DNA of 64,000 bases from Novipirellula artificiosorum (GTDB taxonomy: Bacteria; Planctomycetota; Planctomycetia; Pirellulales; Pirellulaceae), in assembly GCF_007860135.1 (NCBI RefSeq), contig NZ_SJPV01000014.1, positions 123,779 to 187,778 on the forward strand. Reading direction: 5' to 3'. Positions 56,710 through 64,000 of this stretch are shown in pieces. Made by a program: the position numbers and the translations under genes. Each line of letters begins with the position of its first letter. Position 1 is the stretch's first letter. The notes beneath the pieces are model-generated. The model made no database searches. It saw only the letters and a list, made by a program, of their open reading frames with translations, and was not told where the DNA came from.

Positions 56710-56974
56710 TCAGCCCACGTCGCTGCAAAATGGGTCGCTGCACCGGTGGGTCGATGCAGCCAGCAACAGTGTAGCGACAAGGTCGCGTTTTTGAAGGATG
56801 CAACGGGGACACTCGATGTCGAGAATGAAGCGGGATCGGCAACGGCGAATGAGCTGCAGAATACAATCCTTGTGGCTCGGCATGTGTTTATTAGTGAAGT
56901 CATCTCAACCGACGACTGGCTTACGCGAATCGCATAAGTCAATCATCTCGATTCTCGGGGAACGTTCTGATCGC

Positions 56975-57100
56975 TCGGAACGTTCGATCAATAAGTTTCG
57001 GATTTCACTCTCCCGCTTGGAGGTTGTGCAGCTTAGCGTCCCCTATTCACACAGATTATAGTGATGGACACAAGTCACGCTGATGGATTCTGTAGTGGTG
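56975..57100. repeat. Dispersed repeat family A, copy 3, inverted
   Basis: Reverse complement of the family A tail: tttcggatttcactctcccg, cttggaggttgtgcagctta, gcgtcccc, ... acaagtcacgctgatggatt. More diverged than the copies at 6-190 and 16434-16612, and the GC-rich cccctc block is missing. It abuts the gene remnant on its right. The rest of 56710-56975 shows no gene. Confidence 0.75.
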
Positions 57101-57320
57101 CTGCGGCTCGGGATAGCCCCGTCCGATGACAAAGACCGTGTCATTGACGGGACGAAGGCCGTAGACCCAGAGCATATTGCGAAGCACCGACTCCGGCGGA
57201 AGCAGGTCGGGGGCGATACGGGAAAGCCAGTAGGTATCGAAGAAGCTGCAAAGGCTGATGTCCTGAAGTCTCAAGGTAAAACGCGGTGGCTGGTCGCCTG
57301 GGGATGATCTGACAGGGTAG
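57101..57320 (-). pseudogene. Unidentified gene remnant cut by repeat A
   Basis: A clearly protein-like stretch without start or stop of its own: LRLQDISLCSFFDTYWLSRI, APDLLPPESVLRNMLWVYGL, RPVNDTVFVIGRGYPEPQ. It ends where the inverted repeat A begins. The family was not recognised. Probably the C-terminal part of a larger enzyme or secreted protein. Confidence 0.4.
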
Positions 57321-57395
57321 GAATTGCAACAAACCTTCTTGATGTCCCAGCAGAGATCATCGCATGGCTTCCCCTCCTTTGGATCGCGTGCTGCT

Positions 57396-57600
57396 TAGAG
57401 CATTTTTTATTTGCTGTGCGATATAATCTGAGTTGCGAAAACAGTTCAGGCAATTGGCTGGCGTAACTGCTTTGATGGCTTTGCCAATCGCGTTGTATCG
57501 TTTGCGTTCGGTTCGGGCCGCTAGTCGGCGTAGAGGATCCACTTCTCGCCCCTTGCCATGCACATGCTCAGCGAGTGAGGTATGTTGTAGTCCATGCTTC
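57396..57600 (-). pseudogene. IS630-type transposase C-terminal remnant with terminal repeat
   Basis: On the minus strand the frame reads RTERKRYNAIGKAIKAVTPA then NCLNCFRNSDY, which matches the ending of IS630-family transposases (...TPedCrnwFRhsGY). Immediately after it, tagagcatttttt at 57396-57408 looks like the element's terminal repeat, since the MITE-like element at 58947 starts with tagagcatttt. The upstream part of the transposase is lost. Identification rests on a short motif. Confidence 0.45.
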
Positions 57601-57630
57601 CGCCCGAACCCTTTATGCAGGCCACATCGA

Positions 57631-58677
57631 ATGCCCGATACAAAGACGACATCTGATCGACGGAACTTTCTGAAAAAGACGACGTTCGCCACGGGACTTG
57701 GCGTACTCGTCGCTAGCGCCCACAGCGAGTCGGCAGTTGCGAAACCAACCTCCAAAGCCAACCGGCTACCGCGTGAAGTCTGGATCGCTAGCGTCTCCCA
57801 AGACAATCTGGAGGCCAAAGACTCTCCATCAATGATCCGCAAGGTGCTCGGGCGAATGGAAGAGGTGGCTTCTTTCGAGCCCGACATCGTCTGCTTGCCA
57901 GAGACATTTGCCACGGCAAACCTGACGGGCGCCAAGCCACCGCTCGAGGAGCGGGCGGAGGAACCGATCGGCGACCTATCGCGTCCATTCGCCGAGTTCG
58001 CTTCGGAACACAACTGCTACGTTGTCTGTCCGATCATCACGAAACAAGACGGGCGTTTCTACAATTCAGCCGTGTTCATTGATCGGCAGGGCGAGCTGCT
58101 CGGTGAGTATCACAAGATCCATCCGACCACTGAAGAAATGAAGGCCGGCATCTCACCGGGCCCGCTTGATCCGCCCGTCTTCAAAACTGATTTCGGAATC
58201 GTCGGCGCACAAATCTGTTTCGACATCGAATGGATCGACAGCTGGCGGAAACTGCAAGAGTCCAAAGCAGAAATCGTGTTCTGGCCGTCGGCGTTTGCCG
58301 GTGGTGCGATGGTCAACGCCAAGGCATGGCAACACAAATATTGTGTGGTGTCGAGTACTCGAAAAGACACATCCAAAATCTGTGACATTACTGGCGAGGC
58401 GGTGGCGAAGACGAGTCGCTGGAACCACTGGATTTGTGCGCCGGTGAATCTGGAGAAGGCCTTTCTACACACATGGCCTTACGTCCAACGATTTGATGAG
58501 ATCCAATCCAAGTATGGTCGCAACGTGCGAATTCGCAACTTTGCTGAGGAAGAGTGGACGATCATCGAAAGCCGCTCGCCGGATGTAAAGATCGCTGACG
58601 TGATGAAAGAGTTTGAATTAAAGACGCTCGACGAACACACGAAACTGGCGGACGCTGAACAATGTGAATGTCGGTAG
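57631..58677 (+). CDS. Tat-exported nitrilase-superfamily amidohydrolase
   Basis: 348 residues from ATG 57631 (MPDTKTTSDRRNFLKKTTFA), a twin-arginine signal; a longer frame upstream runs through IS630 remnant DNA. Catalytic triad of carbon-nitrogen hydrolases: Glu91 in DIVCLPETFATA, Lys162 in GEYHKIHPTTEE and Cys196 in GIVGAQICFDIEW. Family members hydrolyse amide or nitrile bonds. Export by Tat is unusual for the family but recurrent in planctomycetes. Transcribed alone. Confidence 0.88.
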   Translation: MPDTKTTSDRRNFLKKTTFATGLGVLVASAHSESAVAKPTSKANRLPREVWIASVSQDNLEAKDSPSMIRKVLGRMEEVASFEPDIVCLPETFATANLTGAKPPLEERAEEPIGDLSRPFAEFASEHNCYVVCPIITKQDGRFYNSAVFIDRQGELLGEYHKIHPTTEEMKAGISPGPLDPPVFKTDFGIVGAQICFDIEWIDSWRKLQESKAEIVFWPSAFAGGAMVNAKAWQHKYCVVSSTRKDTSKICDITGEAVAKTSRWNHWICAPVNLEKAFLHTWPYVQRFDEIQSKYGRNVRIRNFAEEEWTIIESRSPDVKIADVMKEFELKTLDEHTKLADAEQCECR

Positions 58678-58946
58678 AAGCCATCGGGTGCCGAGCGAAG
58701 CAGGTCTTTGTCTTGTCGCGGCGTCCACTTTGCCGCTGGAGCGATGGCTAGGTTGATGCCCTCGGGCAGATTGGGCGAGTCCGTTGTCGTATCGGGCCAA
58801 CGTTCGGCTGAATCGTTGCCGTGTGGTGACGATTGCATGGAGTATTCCCAAGGGATCGCTACCGACCAACCGAAGATGCAGCAAGCCATTCGACCGCAAT
58901 CGGCCGGTGGGAAGCGACCCTGCAGCGACTGTATCTCGCAACTCCC

Positions 58947-59050
58947 TAGAGCATTTTGAAAAATGATGTGGGATGTAGGGCCGGTTCCTACCGGCCGATT
59001 CGAATTTGTCCGGCAGGAACCGGACCTACATGATTTGTATAAGTGCTCTA
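58947..59050. mobile_element. 104-base MITE-like hairpin element sharing the IS630-remnant end
   Basis: Inverted ends tagagcattttgaaaaatga and atttgtataagtgctcta, with internal inverted repeats (gatgtagggccggttccta and caggaaccggacctacat), so nearly the whole element folds on itself. The end tagagcatttt is also found at the edge of the IS630-type remnant at 57396, and TA at the outer edge fits IS630-type targets. The stop codon of the neighbouring sulfatase (TAG on the minus strand, 59048-59050) lies in the element's right end. Confidence 0.7.
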
Positions 59051-60496
59051 ATAGTCACGGAAGGGTCCGCGAGGCTGAGCCGCTTCCATTTCTTTGAGCC
59101 AGTCTGCAAATCGTTCCTTGACCATCTTCAGAATCTCGGGGCGCGAGTCCGAGAGGTCTTTCCTTTCGCCGATGTCGGTTGACAGATCAAACAGGCCTCC
59201 TTCCTTTCCGCCCATGTCGACCCACTTCCACTTGCCAATCCGCGCACCAATCAGATCTCTTCTTTTCCAGAACATCTCCTTTCGCGGCGAGGGGGTCTCA
59301 CCCCGAATCGTCGACCACCAATCGAAGCCGTCCAGGGCGACGTTCGCTTGCAGTTCCGTCCGAGCGGCAACGGCAAGGCTCGGGAACAGCTCGAGGCTCG
59401 TCAGAAATTCGTCGTTGACCTGGCCAGCCTTTATGTCGCCATTGGGCCAACGAATGATGCACGGCACGCGAACACCTCCCTCCCACATCTGTGATTTGTG
59501 TCCTCGCAGCGGTGCGTTGTCAGCCCCGCCGCTGCCACCGTTGTCCGAAAAAAAGATCACAATGGTGTTGTCGAGAATCCCCTTATCTTCTAGCAAGTGA
59601 AGCATTTTGCCGATCGCCACGTCCATGCATGTCACTGCGGCGCGATAGTCGCGGCGACGTGCTTCCCGAGTGACCACGGTTGCTGGTGAAGCATATCGAT
59701 GCTTCGCCGCGACCTGCGTTTCCGAGTCGACTGGTGGATACATTTTCTTAAACTCTTCCGGAGCCTGCACCGAAGAGCGAATCTCTGGATCGAGTGCCGA
59801 TGAGTTGTGCGGGGCGTTGAACGGAACATAAAGAAAGAATGGATGTTTGCCGGCATGTTCGTTTAGAAACCGCAGGGCCTCGCGCTGAAACAGGTAGGTA
59901 CAGTAGGTTCCTTTGTCTTCTTCGGTCGGAGACAGATTGCGAAACATGCAAGGCACGCCATACCGTTCATGCTGGAAATAGTCGATGCCGGTGTTCACAA
60001 ATCCGTAGAAGTCGTCGAAGCCGCGCGACGTCGGCAAATATCGCTTCAATGCCCCCAGATCCCATTTTCCGTAGATGCCACTGTTGTAGCCTGCCGGTTT
60101 GAGCATCGCGGGAAGAATCACTTCGCGGCAATCCATACCGCCGATGCGTTCAAACGTGACTGCATACTCCTCAGCCGAGTACTTGTAGCCGTAGTCGGGG
60201 GCCTCGTTGCGAATCATATCGTAGATACCGTTTCGCTGCGGATAGCGGCCCGTCAACAAACTAGCTCGCGATGGCGTACATGCTGGCCATGCCACGTAAA
60301 AGTTCGTCAGCCGCGTTCCTTCCTTCGCTAGTCGATCCAAGGCAGGGGTAATAATGCCGTTACCGAGTATGCCAAGATCGTTGTAGCCCTGATCGTCCGA
60401 GACGACGAGAAGGATGCTCGGTCGCTCGGCGGCATGAATCGCGGCCGTTGAAACCACGAAAACACTAGCCACCATGAAAGCAATGGGTCGTATCAT
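59048..60496 (-). CDS. Secreted sulfatase in an operon with the GH29 fucosidase
   Basis: 482 residues with a signal peptide (MIRPIAFMVASVFVVSTAAI). Metal site RPSILLVVSDDQGYNDLG, signature CTPSRASLLTGR with the formylglycine cysteine at residue 73, YNSGIYGKWDLG, FVPFNAPHNSSALD-type loop (LYVPFNAPHNSS) and VIFFSDNGGSGGADNAPLRG. Full arylsulfatase-type enzyme. It follows the GH29 gene on the same strand after 62 bases, so a fucosylated, sulfated polymer such as fucoidan is a plausible target. Its stop codon is provided by the MITE-like element, so a few C-terminal residues may have been lost. Confidence 0.92.
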   Translation of the reverse strand: MIRPIAFMVASVFVVSTAAIHAAERPSILLVVSDDQGYNDLGILGNGIITPALDRLAKEGTRLTNFYVAWPACTPSRASLLTGRYPQRNGIYDMIRNEAPDYGYKYSAEEYAVTFERIGGMDCREVILPAMLKPAGYNSGIYGKWDLGALKRYLPTSRGFDDFYGFVNTGIDYFQHERYGVPCMFRNLSPTEEDKGTYCTYLFQREALRFLNEHAGKHPFFLYVPFNAPHNSSALDPEIRSSVQAPEEFKKMYPPVDSETQVAAKHRYASPATVVTREARRRDYRAAVTCMDVAIGKMLHLLEDKGILDNTIVIFFSDNGGSGGADNAPLRGHKSQMWEGGVRVPCIIRWPNGDIKAGQVNDEFLTSLELFPSLAVAARTELQANVALDGFDWWSTIRGETPSPRKEMFWKRRDLIGARIGKWKWVDMGGKEGGLFDLSTDIGERKDLSDSRPEILKMVKERFADWLKEMEAAQPRGPFRDY

Positions 60497-60558
60497 AATT
60501 CTCTGCGCTGAAATCGTGATGGTTTCAGTGAAACAACCTTGTCAACTCGATTGTTGAT

Positions 60559-62286
60559 TTAAGGCTTGGTCCGTTTTGGTGTAAACAATTGAAACTCGTT
60601 GATCGTCGGGCCGTCGTCGCCGTGGATTCTAAGTCGAACGTGCCTGGCGGTGACAGGATCAAAGTTGACCGACAGCCCCCTGCCGATTGTCGTCCCTTGG
60701 AAAAACGTCTTCCAATCTTCGCCATCTCGATACTGTAGCTCAAACGAATGGACTCGGACGCCGTACTCCACACACTCGTCCAGTACAGCTCGGTCGAACC
60801 TCTCGGGCTTACCTAGATCAACTTCGAGTGAGCACTCTTTGGTTTCCGCATCGGTGGCCCAACGCGTCGAGTTGTCTGCGTCGACGGCTTTGGCAGCAGC
60901 ATACTGAGCACTGCGTTGAAAAACGTTCGAGGCTGTCGCTTGTCTGCCTTCGGTCAATGACTGACCGACGTAAGAAACCGAAATCGGAGCAAGCTCAATC
61001 GCTGGCTGATCGAGTTCGATTGCGACAATCGTATCGATCTCTTGGCGATCGGATTGCGGGATGCGAATCTCGATCTCATCATCAACCGTCGTCAAGACAA
61101 TGGAGCCACCCGTGATGACGTGATGGTTGAGTAGGGTTGCCGGCAAGTTTGGAACTCGAATGACTTCATCGGGCCAAGAGAGAATATGCAGGTAGACGGT
61201 ATTGCCTTTGCGAGTCGACACAAGGTGTTTCGTTGGCTTGTACGGTCCCCCACGCGTGGCATAAATGGTTTCGCCATACTCAGCAAGCCAATCGCCCATC
61301 TGCTGAAGCCGATCAACTTGGCGAGCTTCGATTTCGCCGTTCGGCATCGGTCCAACGTTGAAAAGCAGATTGCCATCGCCCCCAGCGGTTCGGATCAGCG
61401 TCTGCAAACATTCCGCCAATGATTTCATCTTGTCATCGGGCTTCCAAGCCCATTGACGACAGATCGTCATGCAGGTCTCCCAAGGTTGATCGATGTCAAA
61501 GCCACCGACGCGTTGTTCGGGTGTGGCATAATCACCGAGCCCGCCACCGGCGCGATTGTTAACCACAATATCGCTTTGCAGCTCACGACAGATTCGAATG
61601 TTCTCCGATCCTTCGTCAGCATCAAACTCTTGCGGAACATCAAACCACATGGTGACCAACGGCCCATAGTTTTCGATCAGCTCTTTTACTTGCGCTCTGA
61701 GGTAGCGACGATACGATTGAATGTCCGATTTCTCGCGACGAACTTTGCCGCCGGGGCTGTTGCGTGGAAAATCGGGATGATGCCAATCGCAAACGCTATG
61801 ATAAGTGCCGAACGCGATTCCCTGTCGCTGGCACGCTTCGGCAATTTCTTTTGTAACATCGCGACTCATGGCCGAGTTCATGATATTGAAATCGGTCTGT
61901 TTTGTATCCCACAAACAGAATCCGTCGTGATGCTTGGTGGTCAGCACGATGTACTTCATTCCGGCGGCCTTGGCGATGCTGACCCAACGGTCAGCGTCAA
62001 AGTTTTCCGGATCGAATTTCTTGTACAGATTGTCGTATTCGTCGATCGTTGTTTCGCGACCACGTGACCAGCCGATTTCGTGGCCGGTTAAGCTGACGGG
62101 TCCCCAGTGAATGAACATGCCAAACCGCATCTGTTGCCATTTCAGGATCGCATCGGCATCGGGTTGAAGCCACGGCTGTTTCTGTATCGGACCTGACTCC
62201 ACGGCTGGTTTATCCTCCGCCGGAAGTGGGCTCATGGCTAGCATCATCAACGCCAAGAAGTTTGGAAACAGCAATGCGTTCTTCAT
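60559..62286 (-). CDS. Secreted GH29 alpha-L-fucosidase with F5/8 type C-like tail
   Basis: 575 residues from ATG 62284-62286 (MKNALLFPNFLALMMLAMSP), a signal peptide. GH29 landmarks: RFGMFIHWGPVSLTGHEIGW, YIVLTTKHHDGFCLWDTKQT, GTYHSVCDWHHPDF and the nucleophile Asp216 in VTMWFDVPQE. GGDGNLLFNVGPMPNGEIE closes the barrel. A C-terminal discoidin-like carbohydrate-binding module follows (ASNVFQRSAQYAAAKAVDAD, KECSLEVDLGKPERFDRAVL). Cleaves alpha-L-fucose from glycans. Operon with the sulfatase downstream. Confidence 0.93.
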   Translation of the reverse strand: MKNALLFPNFLALMMLAMSPLPAEDKPAVESGPIQKQPWLQPDADAILKWQQMRFGMFIHWGPVSLTGHEIGWSRGRETTIDEYDNLYKKFDPENFDADRWVSIAKAAGMKYIVLTTKHHDGFCLWDTKQTDFNIMNSAMSRDVTKEIAEACQRQGIAFGTYHSVCDWHHPDFPRNSPGGKVRREKSDIQSYRRYLRAQVKELIENYGPLVTMWFDVPQEFDADEGSENIRICRELQSDIVVNNRAGGGLGDYATPEQRVGGFDIDQPWETCMTICRQWAWKPDDKMKSLAECLQTLIRTAGGDGNLLFNVGPMPNGEIEARQVDRLQQMGDWLAEYGETIYATRGGPYKPTKHLVSTRKGNTVYLHILSWPDEVIRVPNLPATLLNHHVITGGSIVLTTVDDEIEIRIPQSDRQEIDTIVAIELDQPAIELAPISVSYVGQSLTEGRQATASNVFQRSAQYAAAKAVDADNSTRWATDAETKECSLEVDLGKPERFDRAVLDECVEYGVRVHSFELQYRDGEDWKTFFQGTTIGRGLSVNFDPVTARHVRLRIHGDDGPTINEFQLFTPKRTKP

Positions 62287-62606
62287 AGTAGGGCTCCGGG
62301 TGGGGGCGTCAGGGCAAACGACGATTGACTTTGTGGTGTCTGCAACACGGCGTGGAATCGCCAACTCGCGGTGTTCAAATGCTGATGTAGTGTATCACAC
62401 ACACCCGTCTGTTTCGTCTGTCGCGTTCCCGCTGCTGGATGTGAGCGCGGCTGTCCCGGGCTCCGCCGGGTACAATCAGAAAATCAGCCGATTCGACGCA
62501 ACTTTTCCCTGCTGCACTCGACAACACTCCGGTGGCCGTCTCCTCAACTCGGTTGGTCACACTGCACCCTTTTCGATCCACTTTTCAACAGTTTCGGAGC
62601 AAAACC
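62287..62606. other. Spacer between divergent GH29 and C39-like genes
   Basis: 320 bases with no gene or shared repeat recognised. It should hold two divergent promoters. A CGGAG lies about six bases before the ATG at 62607. Confidence 0.4.
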
Positions 62607-63461
62607 ATGGCCAACAGACGAGATTTACTCTTTGGCACCCGAGGCGCGGATGTCGAAAAATTGCAAATGATGCTAAATCGGTTCATTGACCCGCGACCTG
62701 ACATCAAAGTGGACGGACTGTTCGGAAATGGAACGAAAGCGACGGTAAAGAAGTTTCAAAACCAGGCGAATCCGCTTCGTTCTCGAAAGATCATTGGTGA
62801 GAATCTTGAACCCGATGGGATTGTCGGCCCGCAGACTTGGAAGGTGCTCGATTGGTACGAAAAAGACGATCAAAAAGGTCGAGACCGGGCTCCCGGGCAT
62901 GCAACACTCATTCGCAATGGCGGTCGCAAAGTCCCCCATTTCCGGCAAGGCGATCCGCAATGGGGCTCGATCATGTTGGGCAACAAATCCATCGCCTCGA
63001 AAGGCTGTGCGATGTGCTCGGTTGCAATGTGTTTGGCCTATTACGGACATGACATCAATCCTGCGACCTTGGACGCATACCTTGATGCCAACAACGGGTA
63101 CTCAGGCAATAACTTGTATTGGCAAAAGGCGTTTGATGCTGGGCAAACACCTGGTTGTCGAAAGCCAAGGCTGACTTGGCCCGACTACCGTCGCCGCAGC
63201 GATTTTATTGACACCATTATGGAACGATTATGGAAAAACTTGCCAACCTTGATCGGGGTCGATTATGGGACCAGTGGCGATGGGCTCGAGGATCATTGGG
63301 TGGTTGCGGTCGGGTACAATCAGAAAGACATCATCATTAACGACCCCGCCATTAGTTCTGGCAATGGTGCCGAAAATCCCAACCAAGAAATCACGCATCT
63401 TTACGATTCACGACGTCGAGGTGGGTTGACTCCGGTGCGACTTTGTCTGTTTGTGGTTTAG
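62607..63461 (+). CDS. Peptidoglycan-binding domain plus C39-like cysteine peptidase
   Basis: 284 residues from ATG 62607 with CGGAG upstream. Residues 5-85 are a PG_binding_1 domain (GTRGADVEKLQMMLNRFI, VDGLFGNGTKATVKKFQNQA, DGIVGPQTWKVLDWYE). Residues 105-280 are a papain-like C39-type peptidase: Cys134 in SKGCAMCSVAMCLAYYG, His230 in LEDHWVVAVGYNQ and Asp246 in IIINDPA. No signal peptide is visible, so it is cytosolic, exported by another route, or an effector-like protein; the fold fits cutting peptide bonds in or near the cell wall. Confidence 0.8.
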   Translation: MANRRDLLFGTRGADVEKLQMMLNRFIDPRPDIKVDGLFGNGTKATVKKFQNQANPLRSRKIIGENLEPDGIVGPQTWKVLDWYEKDDQKGRDRAPGHATLIRNGGRKVPHFRQGDPQWGSIMLGNKSIASKGCAMCSVAMCLAYYGHDINPATLDAYLDANNGYSGNNLYWQKAFDAGQTPGCRKPRLTWPDYRRRSDFIDTIMERLWKNLPTLIGVDYGTSGDGLEDHWVVAVGYNQKDIIINDPAISSGNGAENPNQEITHLYDSRRRGGLTPVRLCLFVV

Positions 63462-63592
63462 CTGAACGTAGCAGTGGTATTTCCTTCGTTCGGACCTGCG
63501 TAAGGATCTGACAAACAAACTTCGCTGGAGTAACGGCAGTGCGTTGTTCACCTACGAAATCGCGGCAAGTTACCTGTTTCCATCAGCAGCAG

Positions 63593-63717
63593 ATTGTCCA
63601 GCTAGATAGCGCCACTTTGTGAGCGGCAAGGCGTTAGCCGCCGATTAGGACCATGAAATACCGGCGGCTAGCGCCTTGCCGCTCAGTCCGAGATTGATTC
63701 AGAAACTTGCGGTAAAT
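63593..63717. repeat. Dispersed repeat family C, copy 2, with a 22-base stem
   Basis: 63621-63642 (gagcggcaaggcgttagccg + cc) and 63663-63684 are perfect inverted partners except for one mismatch, with the loop gattaggaccatgaaatacc. The right arm and flank (tccgagattgattcag) match the copy at 54400-54467. It may be a transcription terminator for the C39-like gene as well as a dispersed repeat. Confidence 0.8.
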
Positions 63718-63952
63718 CGCCCACTTAGTGCCGCTGTGCAGATAGACTTTTTCTTCCAACGTTCTTGGGTGATGGTGTTTTCCCAATTTTCCGTGTTTTG
63801 GGACCGTCGATCGAAAATCCCGAGAGCAAGTAAAGCATTAAGCATCGCGTGAACAACAAGTGACGACTTTGGTAGATGGGGATGAAATGCTCGCTGCAGA
63901 GTAAAACCAAGTGATATCTAACTTCCCCTGATTTCACTCGGAGCAACGAGCA

Positions 63953-64000
63953 ATGTCGAAAATAACCTATCACGTCGGACTGGACTATCACCAACACAGC
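63953..64000 (+). CDS. IS110-family transposase, first 16 codons (cut by window end)
   Basis: ATG 63953 with GGAG about a dozen bases upstream opens MSKITYHVGLDYHQHS, the usual start of IS110 transposases with the first catalytic aspartate in GLDYH. The window ends here. IS110 elements have a DEDD catalytic site and carry a guide (bridge) RNA in the non-coding end before the gene, so 63730-63952 may contain it. Confidence 0.7.
   Translation, partial: MSKITYHVGLDYHQHS

Noticed and set aside
56287..56937. 216-codon plus-strand frame at the start of the propeller/membrane gene
   Set aside because: Overlaps the membrane protein's coding sequence and shows no motifs.
1..64000. Search for tRNA, rRNA and CRISPR arrays
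   Set aside because: No cloverleaf-like or rRNA-like segments and no regularly spaced direct repeats were seen by eye; small RNAs cannot be excluded.

Overview
The window looks like a chromosomal segment of a marine planctomycete (Planctomycetota, probably Pirellulaceae, in the style of Rhodopirellula). The grounds are the secreted formylglycine-type sulfatases, the paired PSCyt/DUF1549-DUF1553 and DUF1501 genes, many exported enzymes with Tat-like N-termini, ThuA-like, Gfo/Idh/MocA and aldo/keto-reductase family proteins, and wide gene spacing with many dispersed repeats. No rRNA, tRNA or CRISPR array was seen. All family names come from recognising motifs in the translations, without any database search.

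Layout. 0-5 kb: a ThuA-like protein, a broken PQQ-propeller/sulfatase fusion coupled to an FG-GAP protein, and two tiny coupled membrane proteins. 5-10.3 kb: an M48-like membrane protein without a metal site, a small hypothetical gene, a class II photolyase fused to a renalase-like oxidoreductase, and a gutted GH2-type gene. 10.5-16 kb: a membrane protein, an exported O-methyltransferase, an exported Gfo/Idh/MocA protein and a DUF3472-like protein. 16.1-16.65 kb: a palindromic repeat element. 16.8-26.4 kb: a sulfatase, a GH117-like enzyme, UvrA, a lipoprotein, a broken TlpA-like gene and a secreted protein with an FMN-binding-like motif. 26.4-34.6 kb: ISL3 remnant, DUF1501 + PSCyt operon with a divergent PAS-AraC regulator, and a sulfatase. 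35-38 kb: a decayed cheA-cheY-cheB cluster. 38.4-42.7 kb: a DcaP-like porin and an MscS-family channel. 42.9-51.7 kb: carbohydrate genes, several of them broken (GH105, GH2, aldo/keto reductase, TIM-barrel remnant, feruloyl-esterase-like remnant, two-domain pectate-lyase-like protein). 52-57.6 kb: a collapsed CheB-CheR-kinase-receiver hybrid, a propeller/membrane protein and an IS630-like remnant. 57.6-64 kb: an exported nitrilase-superfamily enzyme, a MITE-like element, a sulfatase + GH29 fucosidase operon, a C39-like peptidase and the first codons of an IS110 transposase.

How the genes work together. The intact enzymes (sulfatases, GH29, GH117-like, GH2, pectate-lyase-like protein, porin) fit uptake and breakdown of sulfated algal polysaccharides outside the cytoplasm.

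The most striking feature is not one system but a pattern. At least seven genes keep recognisable 5' and 3' ends, or one end, while the middle or one flank is missing, often out of frame. They sit among several families of short dispersed inverted repeats. This is either a region in active decay by deletion or an assembly problem, and read mapping across the junctions would decide between them.
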